A stretch of DNA of 64,000 bases from Saccopteryx bilineata (Eukaryota > Chordata > Mammalia > Chiroptera > Emballonuridae). Position 1 is the first letter of the stretch. Every line of letters begins with the position of its first letter. Position numbers and translations under genes: made by a program. A model generated the notes under the pieces. It was given only the letters and a program-made list of their open reading frames with translations. It ran no database searches and was not told the origin of the DNA. The stretch covers positions 103,564,267 to 103,628,266 of the forward strand of contig NC_089496.1 of NCBI RefSeq assembly GCF_036850765.1. Direction: 5' to 3'. Shown here one piece after another: positions 12,043-22,560 of the stretch.

Positions 12043-12474
12043 CAGCGCAAGACTCCTTTTCTAATCCTATGAACAGAGAGGCACGTCACATATCAGTAAT
12101 TTTTCTGGAAGTTCTCTTTTTCTGTACCTTCCCACTGGTTCCCACAGGGCGAAGATGCTAACTCATTTGCAATGTGGGCCCAGAAACCTGCATTTCTAGA
12201 TGAGATTTAGACATTTCTGCTGCAAGCTAAAGTCAAAGAGACCTGATCCAAGGGCAATATTACCTTAACTTTTTCTCAACAGAACAGTAAGGTAAAAATA
12301 AAAATTTGCAATGCCACTGAGTTCTAAATACTTTTTCTCCTAAAAGGAAAGAAAAAGACTATATTCAAGTACAAGAAGTAGGTCTCCACAGTAAGGAATT
12401 CTGCCAATCCAGGTACAAATAACTAGTTGAAATCAACACTTCAGAACTTTTGTCTACATAGAGCCAAAATGTCA
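12043..12474. other. Single-copy stretch, no gene seen
   Basis: No gene. CAGAAACCTGCATTTCTAGA around 12181-12200 faintly resembles an antisense MER5-type relic, but too little is preserved to call it. Confidence 0.35.
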
Positions 12475-12521
12475 TATAGATAGATAGATGGATAGACAGA
12501 CAGACAGACAGATAGATAGAT

Positions 12522-12555
<34 letters not shown>

Positions 12556-12568
12556 CAGATAGATAGAT
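12475..12568. repeat. (GATA)n / (GACA)n compound microsatellite
   Basis: Interrupted GATA and GACA tetranucleotide repeats. Confidence 0.95.
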
Positions 12569-13334
12569 TTGATTTATTCATTTTTTTGCTGATGTCTCCA
12601 ATGACTTGATATTTCCCTACAATGTTTATTGAATTAAGAATGTAGACACAAATTCATGGTGTGAAGACTGCTGCATTGGGTACCTTTAGATTAGAGATGT
12701 GGTCCCCTGGTGAACCAGGAGGTATACTTTATCTGGAGAGGTCCCTTGAATTGGTCCTCTGAGAGCCTGAGCTGTCATTTACAACTCCAAAGAGCATTAT
12801 CTAAACATCAAATTTGACGTTGCCTGCCATTTTGGAGAATTGCTCTAAAACATTTTCAGTATTTGCTATTTTGTAATATTTCTCCAGAGCACGCTGGGAA
12901 GTCCTTCGGAAGGAGAGAACGTGACAAGATAGGTCTGCTCCCAGGGTTTTGCCCTTCGGTGTTCAGGGTCCCACCCCCAGACTGCAGCCTCCAGACCCCG
13001 ACACCAAGCGGTGCTGGTCCATGGTGGTGGGAGAGAAAGCGTCTTCTGACTGTCCTTTCCAGTACACTTTCCCACACTCCTGGGACTCTGAGTGTGTCCC
13101 TTGTAGTCGTGTCCCTTTGGGACTTGGTAACCTAGTCTCATCCATTCCACCTCCAACTTGTAAATCCAGAGAATGTGGGTGCTGTCATTCACTTTCAAAC
13201 TTCTTTGTCCATACCCTTAGGGTATGTATGTAGCCTGTCCCCAGAGAGGCTAGCCAGACAGAATAGACTAATAACATAAATAGTGATTACAACAGTGATG
13301 AGAAGATAGTGGCAGCGGCAACAACAACAGGAGA
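12569..13334. other. Single-copy stretch, no gene seen
   Basis: The middle (12890-13140) is GC-richer and holds overlapping open frames of 60-110 codons on both strands. Frames open in several registers at once reflect base composition rather than coding. No domain recognised. Confidence 0.4.
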
Positions 13335-13580
13335 AGAGGAAATAACTTACAGCATCCTTACCCTGTGTTGGACACTAACCGCCTATAGGTGTCAACTCAT
13401 TCAATTCTTACAACAATCAGATAAGGCAGATCTTCTTATTATTCTCATTTTACAGGTAATGCAAATAAAGCACTGGCAGATTAAGACACTTGCCAAAGAT
13501 TGAATAAGTAGTGAGAAGCAGTGCTAGGGTGTGAACCCAGAGAGTCCATGCTGTTGTCCACTTCTCTACACTGCCATCGT
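13335..13580 (-). repeat. MIR SINE relic
   Basis: Antisense MIR: GTCAACTCATTCAATTCTTA, CAACAATCAGATAAGGCAGA, ATTCTCATTTTACAGGTAAT, AGACACTTGCCAAAGATTGA and GCTAGGGTGTGAACCCAGAG. Confidence 0.8.
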
Positions 13581-15223
13581 CTAATATTAAATTGAGTAGC
13601 CATAAAGAGCCTATAAGCATTAATTTATATGACCTTTACAAGAACTATAAAATAGCTATGATTATCACATTTTTAAAATGATACAATAACACCACTTGAG
13701 GCTGAAATTATTTTTTGCAACCCTATAACTATTCACTTATATTGATACATTCTTCCTACATCTGAGAACATTTTCATAATCCAACCCTGGATGTTACTAG
13801 AGACCAACATTCTTCCATTTTTCTCCTTGATTTTGTGTGACTATAGCTTTAAGATTAGTTTTTAAAGCCCTCTAAGGTAACCCAGTACGAAGAGTCCAGC
13901 TATTCACACAGAAACACTGAATGCCAGTCGGTTCCTTCAAAGAAATTTGGGACAGATGTGTTTTTTCTTCTTCTTCAGCGAATCCAGAAGACGAAAAATG
14001 TATTTTATTTCTTGTGAAATGCATTTTCCTGTTGATCTCAGTATGTGGGACTGTCAAAGTTTGGAAGTGTGGCAGTGTTCTAACATGGCCATTCTGTTCC
14101 CCTTTAGAAACTTATTAAATCTATATTTTTTTTATGAAAAACAGAATGTGGAACTTTTTTTTTTCATCTTTTGACATTTACTTGTTGGTTAGTGTTTTCA
14201 AGTCATGCTAGATCTCAAACCAGAATGACAAAACATCCAAGATTTAAGTGTTTCCAAAGCTTCTTTGAAGAGCAGGAGGCCCCGTGAATGACAATGCCAG
14301 GCACTTTACGGACAATGTTTTATCTGGGACCAACAGTGATTTGAGAGCCTTTAATTTACTCCTTGAGGTTGGTGTAGGTTTTCTGGAGGGAAAACCAATA
14401 AACTGCCTTTTCCCTCCAATGTTTCTTGTAGAACAACGCTATTATATTGCCATGTAAGGTCCATGGGATTTTTTGAAGCTTGGGTGTGGTCTGGCTTGGA
14501 AGCAGGTGGGCCAACTGGATGGCATTTCCTGTTTCCTTCGGGACCTAGGGTCCTAGGAGGTTTTCCCAAGCCATTTCCTGGAACTCAGGAAGCTCCAGTG
14601 GGCTGCCGACAGCCCCGCCCCTGAGACCAGGAGGGCTCCTCCTCAGAGCCCCAATCTCCTGTTTCCTCAGGCCCTTTCAAGCTCTAGTTTTAATATCCCA
14701 GCTTTGGCTGATACACTAGATGATTTAAAGAGCTTCAGCATTGATATTAGAGGCGTCCTAGTGCTTTGGACAAGGTATTCTATTATCTTTAAACTATGGT
14801 ATTGGTTGCCCACGATTGACAACCTCTAAAAGGGTTTGTAGAGGTTTCATGCTGATCCCCCTCTGATCTATCCTTAATGGTTATTTCTGGATTTGCTAAG
14901 AAGCTTTCTGCAGGAGGGAAAATGACTCGTCAAACAATTTCTATCTTTGGCTCATCTTACCTCTCTTTTTGTTAAATATTCACCCTTGAATACTGTGATT
15001 TAAGAATCATAATTCTTTTTCTAACATACACTAATCAAGTCGTTGCATGAGTGGTCAATGAGATTTCATCTGCATCACATGTCATAACATGAAGTTCAGC
15101 ATTAGTTAAGGCTCCCACATTGTCGTTAACCTCCAAAACCTTCTCATCTGACAGGGCACAATCTTGGGGGAAGCAGAGAAAGAGAAAGAATTCTCCATAG
15201 ACTTGCACGAACATTCAAATAAT
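13581..15223. other. Single-copy stretch, possibly starting with a second MIR relic
   Basis: 13590-13770 (TTTATATGACCTTTACAAGA, ATTATCACATTTTTAAAATG) may be another decayed antisense MIR. The rest has no recognised gene or repeat. Near 14590-14660 is a short GC-rich patch (CCCCGCCCC, an Sp1-like site). Confidence 0.4.
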
Positions 15224-15237
15224 GGGGGGGGGGGGGG
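15224..15237. repeat. Poly(G) run of 14
   Basis: Fourteen consecutive G bases followed by AGAGAG. The length equals that of the run at 5732-5745. Confidence 0.9.
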
Positions 15238-15705
15238 AGAGAGTTCAATAAGCATTTTTTCTATACTCCCTACACTTTAACAGGCTGAATTTTCTCGTGC
15301 CCCATTATTTTCCTGTTGGGTGCGGGAGAAAATAACTATTCTACAGACAGCTCACAATAGAGTGGCCAGGAACTACAGTTACAGAGAATGCTTTTGCACA
15401 AATTTTCCCAGAACCCATAACTTGAATAAAAAGCTCTTTTTTTCCCCCTTGCTCCACTGTGATGAGAATAGTTTGTTTGACTTATACCAAACCAAATCAA
15501 GCATTTCTGTGGGCACAAAGAGGAATGTGGAGCAAAAGATTTTCTTCCTTAAAAAGAATATGTGCATGAAAAACAAAATTGCTTCAAATTTCACAACATC
15601 CTTCCCATTAAACATTGAAGGCAGATTCGGGTCAGTCCAATTTCCTTTGCAGATATTTGACTTTAAAAATCACATATTCGACTTTTAAAAACGGATTTGT
15701 GTGAA

Positions 15706-15706
<1 letters not shown>
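15238..15706. other. Single-copy stretch, no gene seen
   Basis: A 122-codon frame at 15320-15688 overlaps 60- and 78-codon frames on the other strand. No domain or splice context is seen, so I treat it as non-coding. Confidence 0.4.
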
Positions 15707-15738
<32 letters not shown>

Positions 15739-15770
15739 TATATATATATATTTTATATACATATAAATTC
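15707..15770. repeat. (TA)n microsatellite with T-rich interruption
   Basis: Two TA arrays are separated by a T run. The sequence is self-complementary and able to fold. Confidence 0.9.
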
Positions 15771-16439
15771 CATGGTCTACAAGTCATGATGAGTTTCAAC
15801 TTATGTTTAACCTCTGCTTCTTCATCTTTAAGAGATGCAAATTGCCTTTGGGCAGTAGAGGAACAGTCTTGTCCTAGTTTCTTCCAGTCGGCCCCTAAAG
15901 ACGTTTACACTAGAAACTCAGAGTGGCACTGAAAGAAATGAGTTTCCTCAAAAGGCTAGCCGCCCCCATGCAAGAAATTAAAAGTCATTGAGAGAAAGCT
16001 ATTTAAAGCAATAACGGATAAGAACATAGTTCTTGGTTTCTCAGCCCAGTCCCACCAGTCCATTTCAGATTCTCGAATGACTGACTCGGATAACTGCGTG
16101 GCTAAATTTAAGAGGGACAGCAAAACGTTTTCTAAGTGATCCGAGTGTCATACTCTTTCAGTTTTGTAAGATCACAGATCTGTGACTGTACATTCTCAAG
16201 GAATGCCGTGCTTTGGCTTTTCTCTTCGAGAATGTAATATTACAAATGCATTTGAGATGCGATTGGAGGCAAAATTCAATCACTCTTGGTGTGCATTTGA
16301 GAACTACAGATTCTGGCATTGGAGTCAGAAGGGATTCTCTGTTTGCTTGTGCTTAGAACAGGAGCACATCTTTCCCACCTTCTCACAGCCTGCTGTGAGC
16401 ACTGAGATTGTGGAAAAGTCAGATAACTAAGGTGTAGAT
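15771..16439. other. Single-copy stretch, no gene seen
   Basis: No gene or repeat recognised. The 82-codon frame at 16182-16430 has no recognisable domain. Confidence 0.4.
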
Positions 16440-16660
16440 TGAGTTGTCTGGGTCCCACTGCCCCATTCGACCTTGCAACAACCCTTGTGATGTAAGAAGG
16501 ACTGGTCATCCCGATTATTCCTGACTTATAGATAAGGAAGCCAACACTTAGCAAGGAGAAACGATTTGTCCAATATCAGAGTTTGTATGTACAAGAATCT
16601 AGATGGCAGCTTAATGCTTTTGACTCTAGCCTCAATGCTCTTTCAACAAGATGCCCTGAA
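16440..16660 (-). repeat. MIR SINE relic
   Basis: Antisense MIR pattern: CTTGCAACAACCCTTGTGAT, CTTATAGATAAGGAAGCCAA and GCTTTTGACTCTAGCCTCAA, with TGCTCTTTCAACAAGATGCC at the head. Confidence 0.7.
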
Positions 16661-16849
16661 ATTCCTTTATAAACTGAAAAGTGACTTTCAAATGTGAGGG
16701 GTTATATTATCAGATCCCTTCAATTTCCCTTATAACCTTCTAAGGCCAAAGCAAAGGCAGTGGAAATATTGGAAAGCTATTCCATGGGACTTTTCATAGA
16801 ATAGCACAGGAAAGAGGCCAAGCAGAAGCAGAAGCAATACACCCAATAT

Positions 16850-17185
16850 TCAAAGCAAAAACTCAGCCACGAGAGAAAGACTGGTTCTCAGTCGAGAAAA
16901 GAAATAGAGTCTGCAGTCAGAAGACCAAGGTTACAAGAAGGAAAGGTGGCTGAAGCTCTCTGACTTCTCAGGAGTGTGAGTGAGTGCATATCCCGCTTTG
17001 GTTCCCGTGGGGACTGGGGTCCAGTAATTCACCATTGTAACTTGCTTGACATGTTCCTTTTTTTGGTTGAATTATCTCCCTGTATCTTTCCCCCCACTTC
17101 CCTTTCTTTATCTCCCAAATAAAATACTTGCATTTGGATTCTTTTTTTTAGTGTTGGCTTCTGGAGGAATCCAAAAAAAGACACA
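16850..17185 (+). repeat. Possible solo LTR relic
   Basis: The layout resembles the 3' part of an ancient retroviral LTR: CTCTGACTTCTCAGGAGTGT, GTTCCCGTGGGGACTGG, a pyrimidine-rich stretch, then AATAAAATACTTGCATTTGG followed by TTGGCTTCTGGAGGAATCC. I see the polyadenylation-type core and downstream T/GT-rich segment, but not clear TG...CA ends or target duplications. An unrelated single-copy sequence is possible. Confidence 0.3.
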
Positions 17186-17728
17186 TCTTTCTGAGGAAGA
17201 TCATTGCCATCTTGGGTAATAGCAGCAACCTATATAGGACCAAAACAAAAAACCAATGGAGCTAAGAAAAGGACCAGGAATATAAGAAGAGTTTAGACCC
17301 AAGACATCTCATTGTATCTAAGAAATTCACTGGAAACAGTAGGTCAGAGTCTGCTGATCAGGGCCCAGAAGATACTGGCAACAGGATTCATTCTCTAGAC
17401 AAAGAGTCAGGAGCCACCGGCAAGGCAAGACAAGGGAAAAAGAGGCATCAGCCTCTGATAGGAAGAAACTGAAGCTCTGAGGTGGATGGGTACAGTACTC
17501 AGGGACTGTTTATACCTTCTTAATAGAATCAGTTCCCAAGGATAGGTGGCTTGAGGTCCACAGGAAAATGTTGGCTGGCCACACTGGCTGATGCTAGAAG
17601 TACTGAGGAAGAGAGACATTTAGTGCTGATGAGATCTGATCATAATCTTGGGCAGGATTTAATCCAAACTCTTATTCTGCAAATGACAGGAACTGAGAAA
17701 CAGAGAGGATGAATGTCATACTCCAGTT
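17186..17728. other. Single-copy stretch, no gene seen
   Basis: No exon or repeat recognised. It ends at the hAT insertion site. Confidence 0.4.
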
Positions 17729-18200
17729 CAGTGATTTTCAACCTTTTTCATCTCATGGCACACATAATATATTTATTAATACTATATATTGATATTGTTA
17801 TAACATATATTACATGCTATATATAATATTATTACATTTAATGTGATATGATATATAGTATAATGCTGTTAATAATAATATAGCATGAGCATTGACCATA
17901 ATAGTTGGGTTCTTGAGACTTTCTTCGTTCTTTATAACCTGGTAAAGCTATTATAAAATTCATTTAGAACTAATTACTAAAATTCTGTGGCACACCAAAA
18001 TATATACATTTTGTCTCTCTGACAAAAAAAAAATAGGTATAATTTTGATTCATTTACACCAAATAACTATTGTTGTGTTGGCTATTGTCATTTTTTTTTC
18101 CTTTGGACAATCTAAAGGAAAAGAGGTTAGTGCCCCTGGCTAAGTAGTCAGGTATTGCAAGTTTTAAAATTTTTTGTGGCGCACCGGTTGAAAATCTCTG
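17729..18200. mobile_element. Non-autonomous hAT transposon (hAT-b), 472 bp
   Basis: The ends CAGTGATTTTCAACCTTTTT and (reverse complement of the right end) CAGAGATTTTCAACCGGTG form terminal inverted repeats. Subterminal TCATGGCACAC on the left mirrors the GTGGCGCACC on the right. The flanks ctccagtt (17721-17728) and ctctaggt (18201-18208) match at 6 of 8 bases, consistent with a decayed 8-bp hAT duplication. The AT-rich interior has no transposase. It contains one arm of a perfect 93-bp inverted repeat. Confidence 0.82.
17878..17970 (+). repeat. Left arm of perfect 93-bp inverted duplication
   Basis: Starts ATATAGCATGAGCATTGACC and ends AAATTCATTTAGAAC. The exact reverse complement occurs at 18550-18642, 93 of 93 bases by eye. 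This arm is inside hAT-b; the partner is 350 bp beyond the element's right end. Confidence 0.95.
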
Positions 18201-18549
18201 CTCTAGGTCAATCACATCACACTTCGTTAAAGAACCGGGACTAGAATCACCCACCAGTATTTTTCCACCACTCCTGCTATATTGGCAAGTGATCAAGTCA
18301 GAATTTTGATTCTCAGATTTGATGTTTTTTTTTCTAAAAGAATCCCCCAGTTCTTTAGAAATGGAAAAATTAGAATCGCCTCAATTTCCTCCTGAGTGTT
18401 GACACCCACATAGATGGACAGATTACGTGGTCTAAAGCCTATCTATTTTACAAAGTATGTATAATAACCCTCTGTCACCTAGTGAGAATGCTGCTGTGAG
18501 TTTTAATTACTATTCATTAAGGGCACAGATGTGGTCTGTTAAATAATAT
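18201..18549. other. Spacer between hAT-b and the inverted duplication partner
   Basis: No gene or repeat recognised. It starts at the hAT-b target site and separates the transposon from the right arm. Confidence 0.5.
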
Positions 18550-18642
18550 GTTCTAAATGAATTTTATAATAGCTTTACCAGGTTATAAAGAACGAAGAAA
18601 GTCTCAAGAACCCAACTATTATGGTCAATGCTCATGCTATAT
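18550..18642 (-). repeat. Right arm of perfect 93-bp inverted duplication
   Basis: Exact reverse complement of 17878-17970, beginning GTTCTAAATGAATTTTATAA. It carries no hAT end and no target duplication of its own, so it was probably not inserted by transposition. Confidence 0.95.
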
Positions 18643-18824
18643 CAGTTTCCTCCCTTCTCATAAATGGTATCCAATATTTAGGGAAACATTTTACCTCTGA
18701 GATACTTCACTCAACATCCCCATTGTATGATCTTCTCAAGTGGCTTACAAAGGCTAGCTCTAGAGCAACAATGACAGTCTGGGTAGAGTGAGCTGAGGGT
18801 GACTGCCTGGGGGTGATATGTACA

Positions 18825-18869
18825 TGCACACACATACCTGTGCACACACGCATGCACACACACACACAG
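18825..18869. repeat. (CA)n-rich microsatellite
   Basis: Interrupted ACACAC arrays with CATG and CACGCATG interruptions. Confidence 0.85.
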
Positions 18870-19024
18870 AGCCTGATACAATTCTTTGGAGATTTTAGTA
18901 TGCCCTTTAATAATATTTTATGTGCTTCTCTCTCTAATAGAGCACCTAGTCATAAATAGGATAATCAAAAAAAAACTAGATTGCCAGAAAGCACCAGGCT
19001 GATTTATTTCAAAACATCGAATGT

Positions 19025-19165
19025 TGAAGATGGAAAGGACTGGGGAGATCATTTTGCTCTATGACTAAGGAGACTCAGGCCAGAAGGAAAGGACTTGACC
19101 AAGGTCACCCAGCTCCTCTGTGGAAGCCAGATCTTCTGAATCCCAGTCCAGAGCCCTGTCCCAAG
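19025..19165 (-). repeat. MIR-like ancient SINE relic
   Basis: GACTAAGGAGACTCAGGCCA, CTTGACCAAGGTCACCCAGC and TGAATCCCAGTCCAGAGCCC match the antisense MIR-superfamily pattern. Confidence 0.65.
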
Positions 19166-20129
19166 ACCAGCGGGATGGCTCCCTTGTCCTCAGGGAAGAC
19201 AGGACGCACTGGCTGCTCATTGGTCACTCTTCCTTGGTTCCTCTCCCAGACTAAACAGAACAAAATGCCACTTACATGAAAGTCCTCTTGGGAAAAGCAT
19301 GTGTTTTGAGAAGAGGTGCACGTTCCCCTATTCTTATTGATACTACTCTGTGGAGATCACCAGGATCGAAAAGAAAAGTCACCACATGGAACACTGACAC
19401 ATTTCTAAGGTTATCCTGATAAAATGCAAATAAAAGCATTTTGCAAATTGTCCTTGACCTTTGTCATGAGCTCCACTGAGTCATCTCTGAATGTCATGTT
19501 GTGTCTTTTCAACCGAGGGATGGGCTGATTTCATGCCAAGAGGCAGCTCACTGATTTTATCTCCTCATTCTCAGCAAATTTTCTAGGTGCAGAAAGACAA
19601 AAAATAATAAGCACTGTGGCTAGTTAGGGCTGCTCAGCAACATGATGTGATGGATAGACACCTTTCTCTTTCAGCAGGCGTATCTGACAGTCAGGGTGAC
19701 CTTCAGCACATAGACAGAAGAGGCAGCTCCCAGAAAGGCATGATGCCAGGGCTCTGGGGAGACCCCCTCCTACACTCCTGTATCTCGGCTTGCTCCTAAC
19801 GGAACACTATTCATACATCTTTCTACAAATGCTAGTTTTAGACCCCTGTTAATGTATAAGTACCCTGGTTAAGAATCACCCTTATCAGTCATTTTCTTCC
19901 TTAAGCTAAATAAAATCTTAGAGCATGAGTTTTGATAGGGAAGGAAAAAGAACACATAGCAGAGAAGCCTGGGTGCTTCCAGCAGAGAAGGGGGAGGGAG
20001 CACCACTCAGAAAGGGGTAATGAGGGGTGAGAGGCAGTGCTGAGGTCGACTAATGAAAGCTGTACCCTAGGAGTCTTTATATCGTGCCCAGATCTGTTCT
20101 TGGTGTTCTCCAAGCTCAATTCACTCAAT
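19166..20129. other. Single-copy stretch, no gene seen
   Basis: No recognised exon. The end near 19905-19920 carries AATAAAATCTTAGAGC, a possible polyadenylation core of an old LTR or 3' end, too weak to call. Confidence 0.4.
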
Positions 20130-20285
20130 CTGCCATCTTTTAAAGTCGATAGTATTATAATCAACCCTGTCAGAGATGAGAGCACAGAAACAGGGAGATG
20201 AAGCAACTTGCCCAAGGTTATGTTGCTGATAACTAGCAACATTCACATCTAGGCAGTCTGGTTCCAGAGTCTCAGCCCTGGACAT
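20130..20285 (-). repeat. MIR SINE relic
   Basis: ATAATCAACCCTGTCAGAGA, AGCAACTTGCCCAAGGTTAT and GGTTCCAGAGTCTCAGCCCT, antisense MIR. Confidence 0.7.
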
Positions 20286-21499
20286 GATGGTGACCACCCA
20301 TCTATGTTACAAATCTGTTGTTGTAATGGCTGGGTTGATTCACCTTGTTTTTCTCCAGTTAGTCTCTTTCCTTCCCCCATCTGGTTGACCTGCTGAACTT
20401 GGTACTTAAAGATGCAAAGCTGCCCTGTCTTGACGACTCCTGCCGTCCACAGTTTGTCCCAGATGCTCCCTTGGGAACCTTCATGAAAGAAGCACTGAGG
20501 TCTTAGCAGCCCCTTTGCAAATGGACTTCTCAACACAGAGCTGAAATGAGGGGAAAGACAGTCGGGTGCTGGGCAGAAATGGCAGGCTACCTATTTTAAT
20601 AGATGCTGGGGAAAGCTGGACCATTTGGGCTGATGTGTACTCAGTTTCAGAATCAGCACAAGGATTCGGTCTCTGAGGATGAGTAAGCACCACCCGGGTT
20701 CCGAGGCTGGATGAGGGGGACGAGGTGCTGGCGTTTGGGTTGGAAGCACATTAATAATAGAACCTCCAGGATGGGCAAAGCCACCGTGGCATCCTTCTCC
20801 ACATACAAACAGAACGCTGGGCCTTCTGGGCCATCCAAGGTAGCACTTTTCACAAATATCAAACATAAATAATTGAAGAGGCAATGTTTAAAAATGGGAA
20901 GACAGACTCCCAAGTGAATTCGCTGCTTACCTCTCTCTGCATGTGCCTCTGGCCCCCTGCCATCTCCGCGGATACTTCGCAGGCAGTGTGGGGCCTTCCA
21001 AACAAGGCCATTCCGCCATCTCGCTTAAATTCTTTTACATACTTGTGTTTTCCTTGGTCACTGTTTTGAAGAGGGTCACCAAATAGGAAAAACGTATTTG
21101 AAAAGTTTTTTTCTTAAATAACCTACCTTTTTGAAAAAAAAAAAAGAAAACCAAAATGACCATGAATCTAAGAAGAAAATATACCATATGCTGGGTTGTC
21201 TAGAATTTACTTAAAGCCCCCGTTGGAACCTGGCCAAAATAGAGAAAAGTCTAATACGACATAGAGCAGAATTGATTGTCACACGAATCGCTTATTTTTA
21301 TAGCGGTCATGTTTATTAGGCCTCTTGAATATAGCCTCACACACAGAAACTCCACTTTCAGATGTAATATATAAAATGGAAGGTCCCTTCAATTTCTCTA
21401 ACAATCTTAATTTTGAAGTCAGTGATAACCTTCGTTAGCTCCAGTCACAGCTGGGACATGCGGTTAGTTCTTAAAGTTACAAATATGAGTCTGGCTTCA
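20286..21499. other. Single-copy stretch, no gene seen
   Basis: Overlapping 60-100 codon frames on the minus strand at 20249-20913 have no recognisable domain. No repeats recognised. Confidence 0.4.
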
Positions 21500-22560
21500 C
21501 ATTTGTTAGTTCGTTATGTTAGATACGCCCAAGAGCTGTGACGGTTAGGCATGTCACGGTTACATGGTGAACCACTTAAACCCAACACATTACACACGTG
21601 TTTATACAATTAATTGGTTATTCAATGTTTAAAGTAAGAAGGCCAAAGATGTCTAAATTACGCCACGCCTGCTGAATTACTTCGTGTAACAGAGGCTTTC
21701 CTGCACGGAACGCTATGCACAACAAAGTCACGTTTCATTAAGACCAATGGAGCAGGAAAATATACAATATTAGCGAGGCCAAAACACTGTGTCAGATTCG
21801 ATTTACCAAAACAAACAGAGGAAAGTCTCTGGTCCTATTCCCTCCAACGTAATTGAGAAACAGGATCTGCCCAGAGCCTGAAACGATGAGATGATAAAGG
21901 AAATATGGTCGCGTCACGAAATTGATCAGATGCGTCCCTTGGCCAAGTAAATAGAAAACGCAAAAAGAACAGCAGCGCCCAACAGCAGGAAAAGACGGGA
22001 AAGACAAGATGGCAGAGATTCTTCGTTGTTGTTGTTTTTTAAACGCCACGATGTCAAGGGAGGACAAGCTGTGGACTGTCAAAGCAAAATCTGACACAGC
22101 TGAGCCCTGCGCTTGGCAGGCACGGTGGCCGGCGCGCTGTTATGGTTGGGCCGCGGTGGGTTAGATTAGAACTTTGAAGGGCAACCTCTCGGTAGGTCAT
22201 GGATCGGTCAGCTGCTCATCTCTCCTGTTGTCCTATGTGGCCTACCCCGGCCACGGTGGGAAGAAGGGAATGATTTCTTTGAGGAATTGGGCTATTTATA
22301 AAATAAATATGAAGTCTAATATCTATTATGTGCAAACGGTGGTGCGGGAGCGCTTGGCGGCTGTCTATTTGCTGAACACCAGCCTCCTGCACTATAAACT
22401 GCCCCGCACTGGGAAGAAACACAATACAGTTCACCGGAGATGGGGCTGCAAGGTGGAGCAGCTTGTCTGTGGGCAAGTAATGACTTGCGTTTTCAGCTGC
22501 TTCTTGGTAAGAGCTTTAGTAATTGGAATCAGTTATTCAAAACATCACTAAATGTGATTT
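21500..22560. promoter_or_regulatory. Candidate regulatory single-copy block
   Basis: About 1 kb free of recognisable repeats, with more CpG than its surroundings (around 22100-22160, e.g. GGTGGCCGGCGCGCTGTTAT) and homeodomain-like TTAATTGG and MEF2-like CTATTTATAA words. A 125-codon plus-strand frame at 22174-22551 overlaps an 86-codon minus frame; neither resembles a known domain. The repeat-free, CpG-retaining character suggests a conserved non-coding element, but only an alignment could show this. Confidence 0.25.

Noticed and set aside
10108..12568. GATA arrays as a CRISPR-like or regulatory repeat array
   Set aside because: They are ordinary tetranucleotide microsatellites without spacers; no CRISPR arrays occur in this nuclear vertebrate sequence.
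22174..22551. 125-codon frame in the CpG-containing block
   Set aside because: No protein family recognised and an 86-codon frame opens antisense; a regulatory element fits better than a coding exon.
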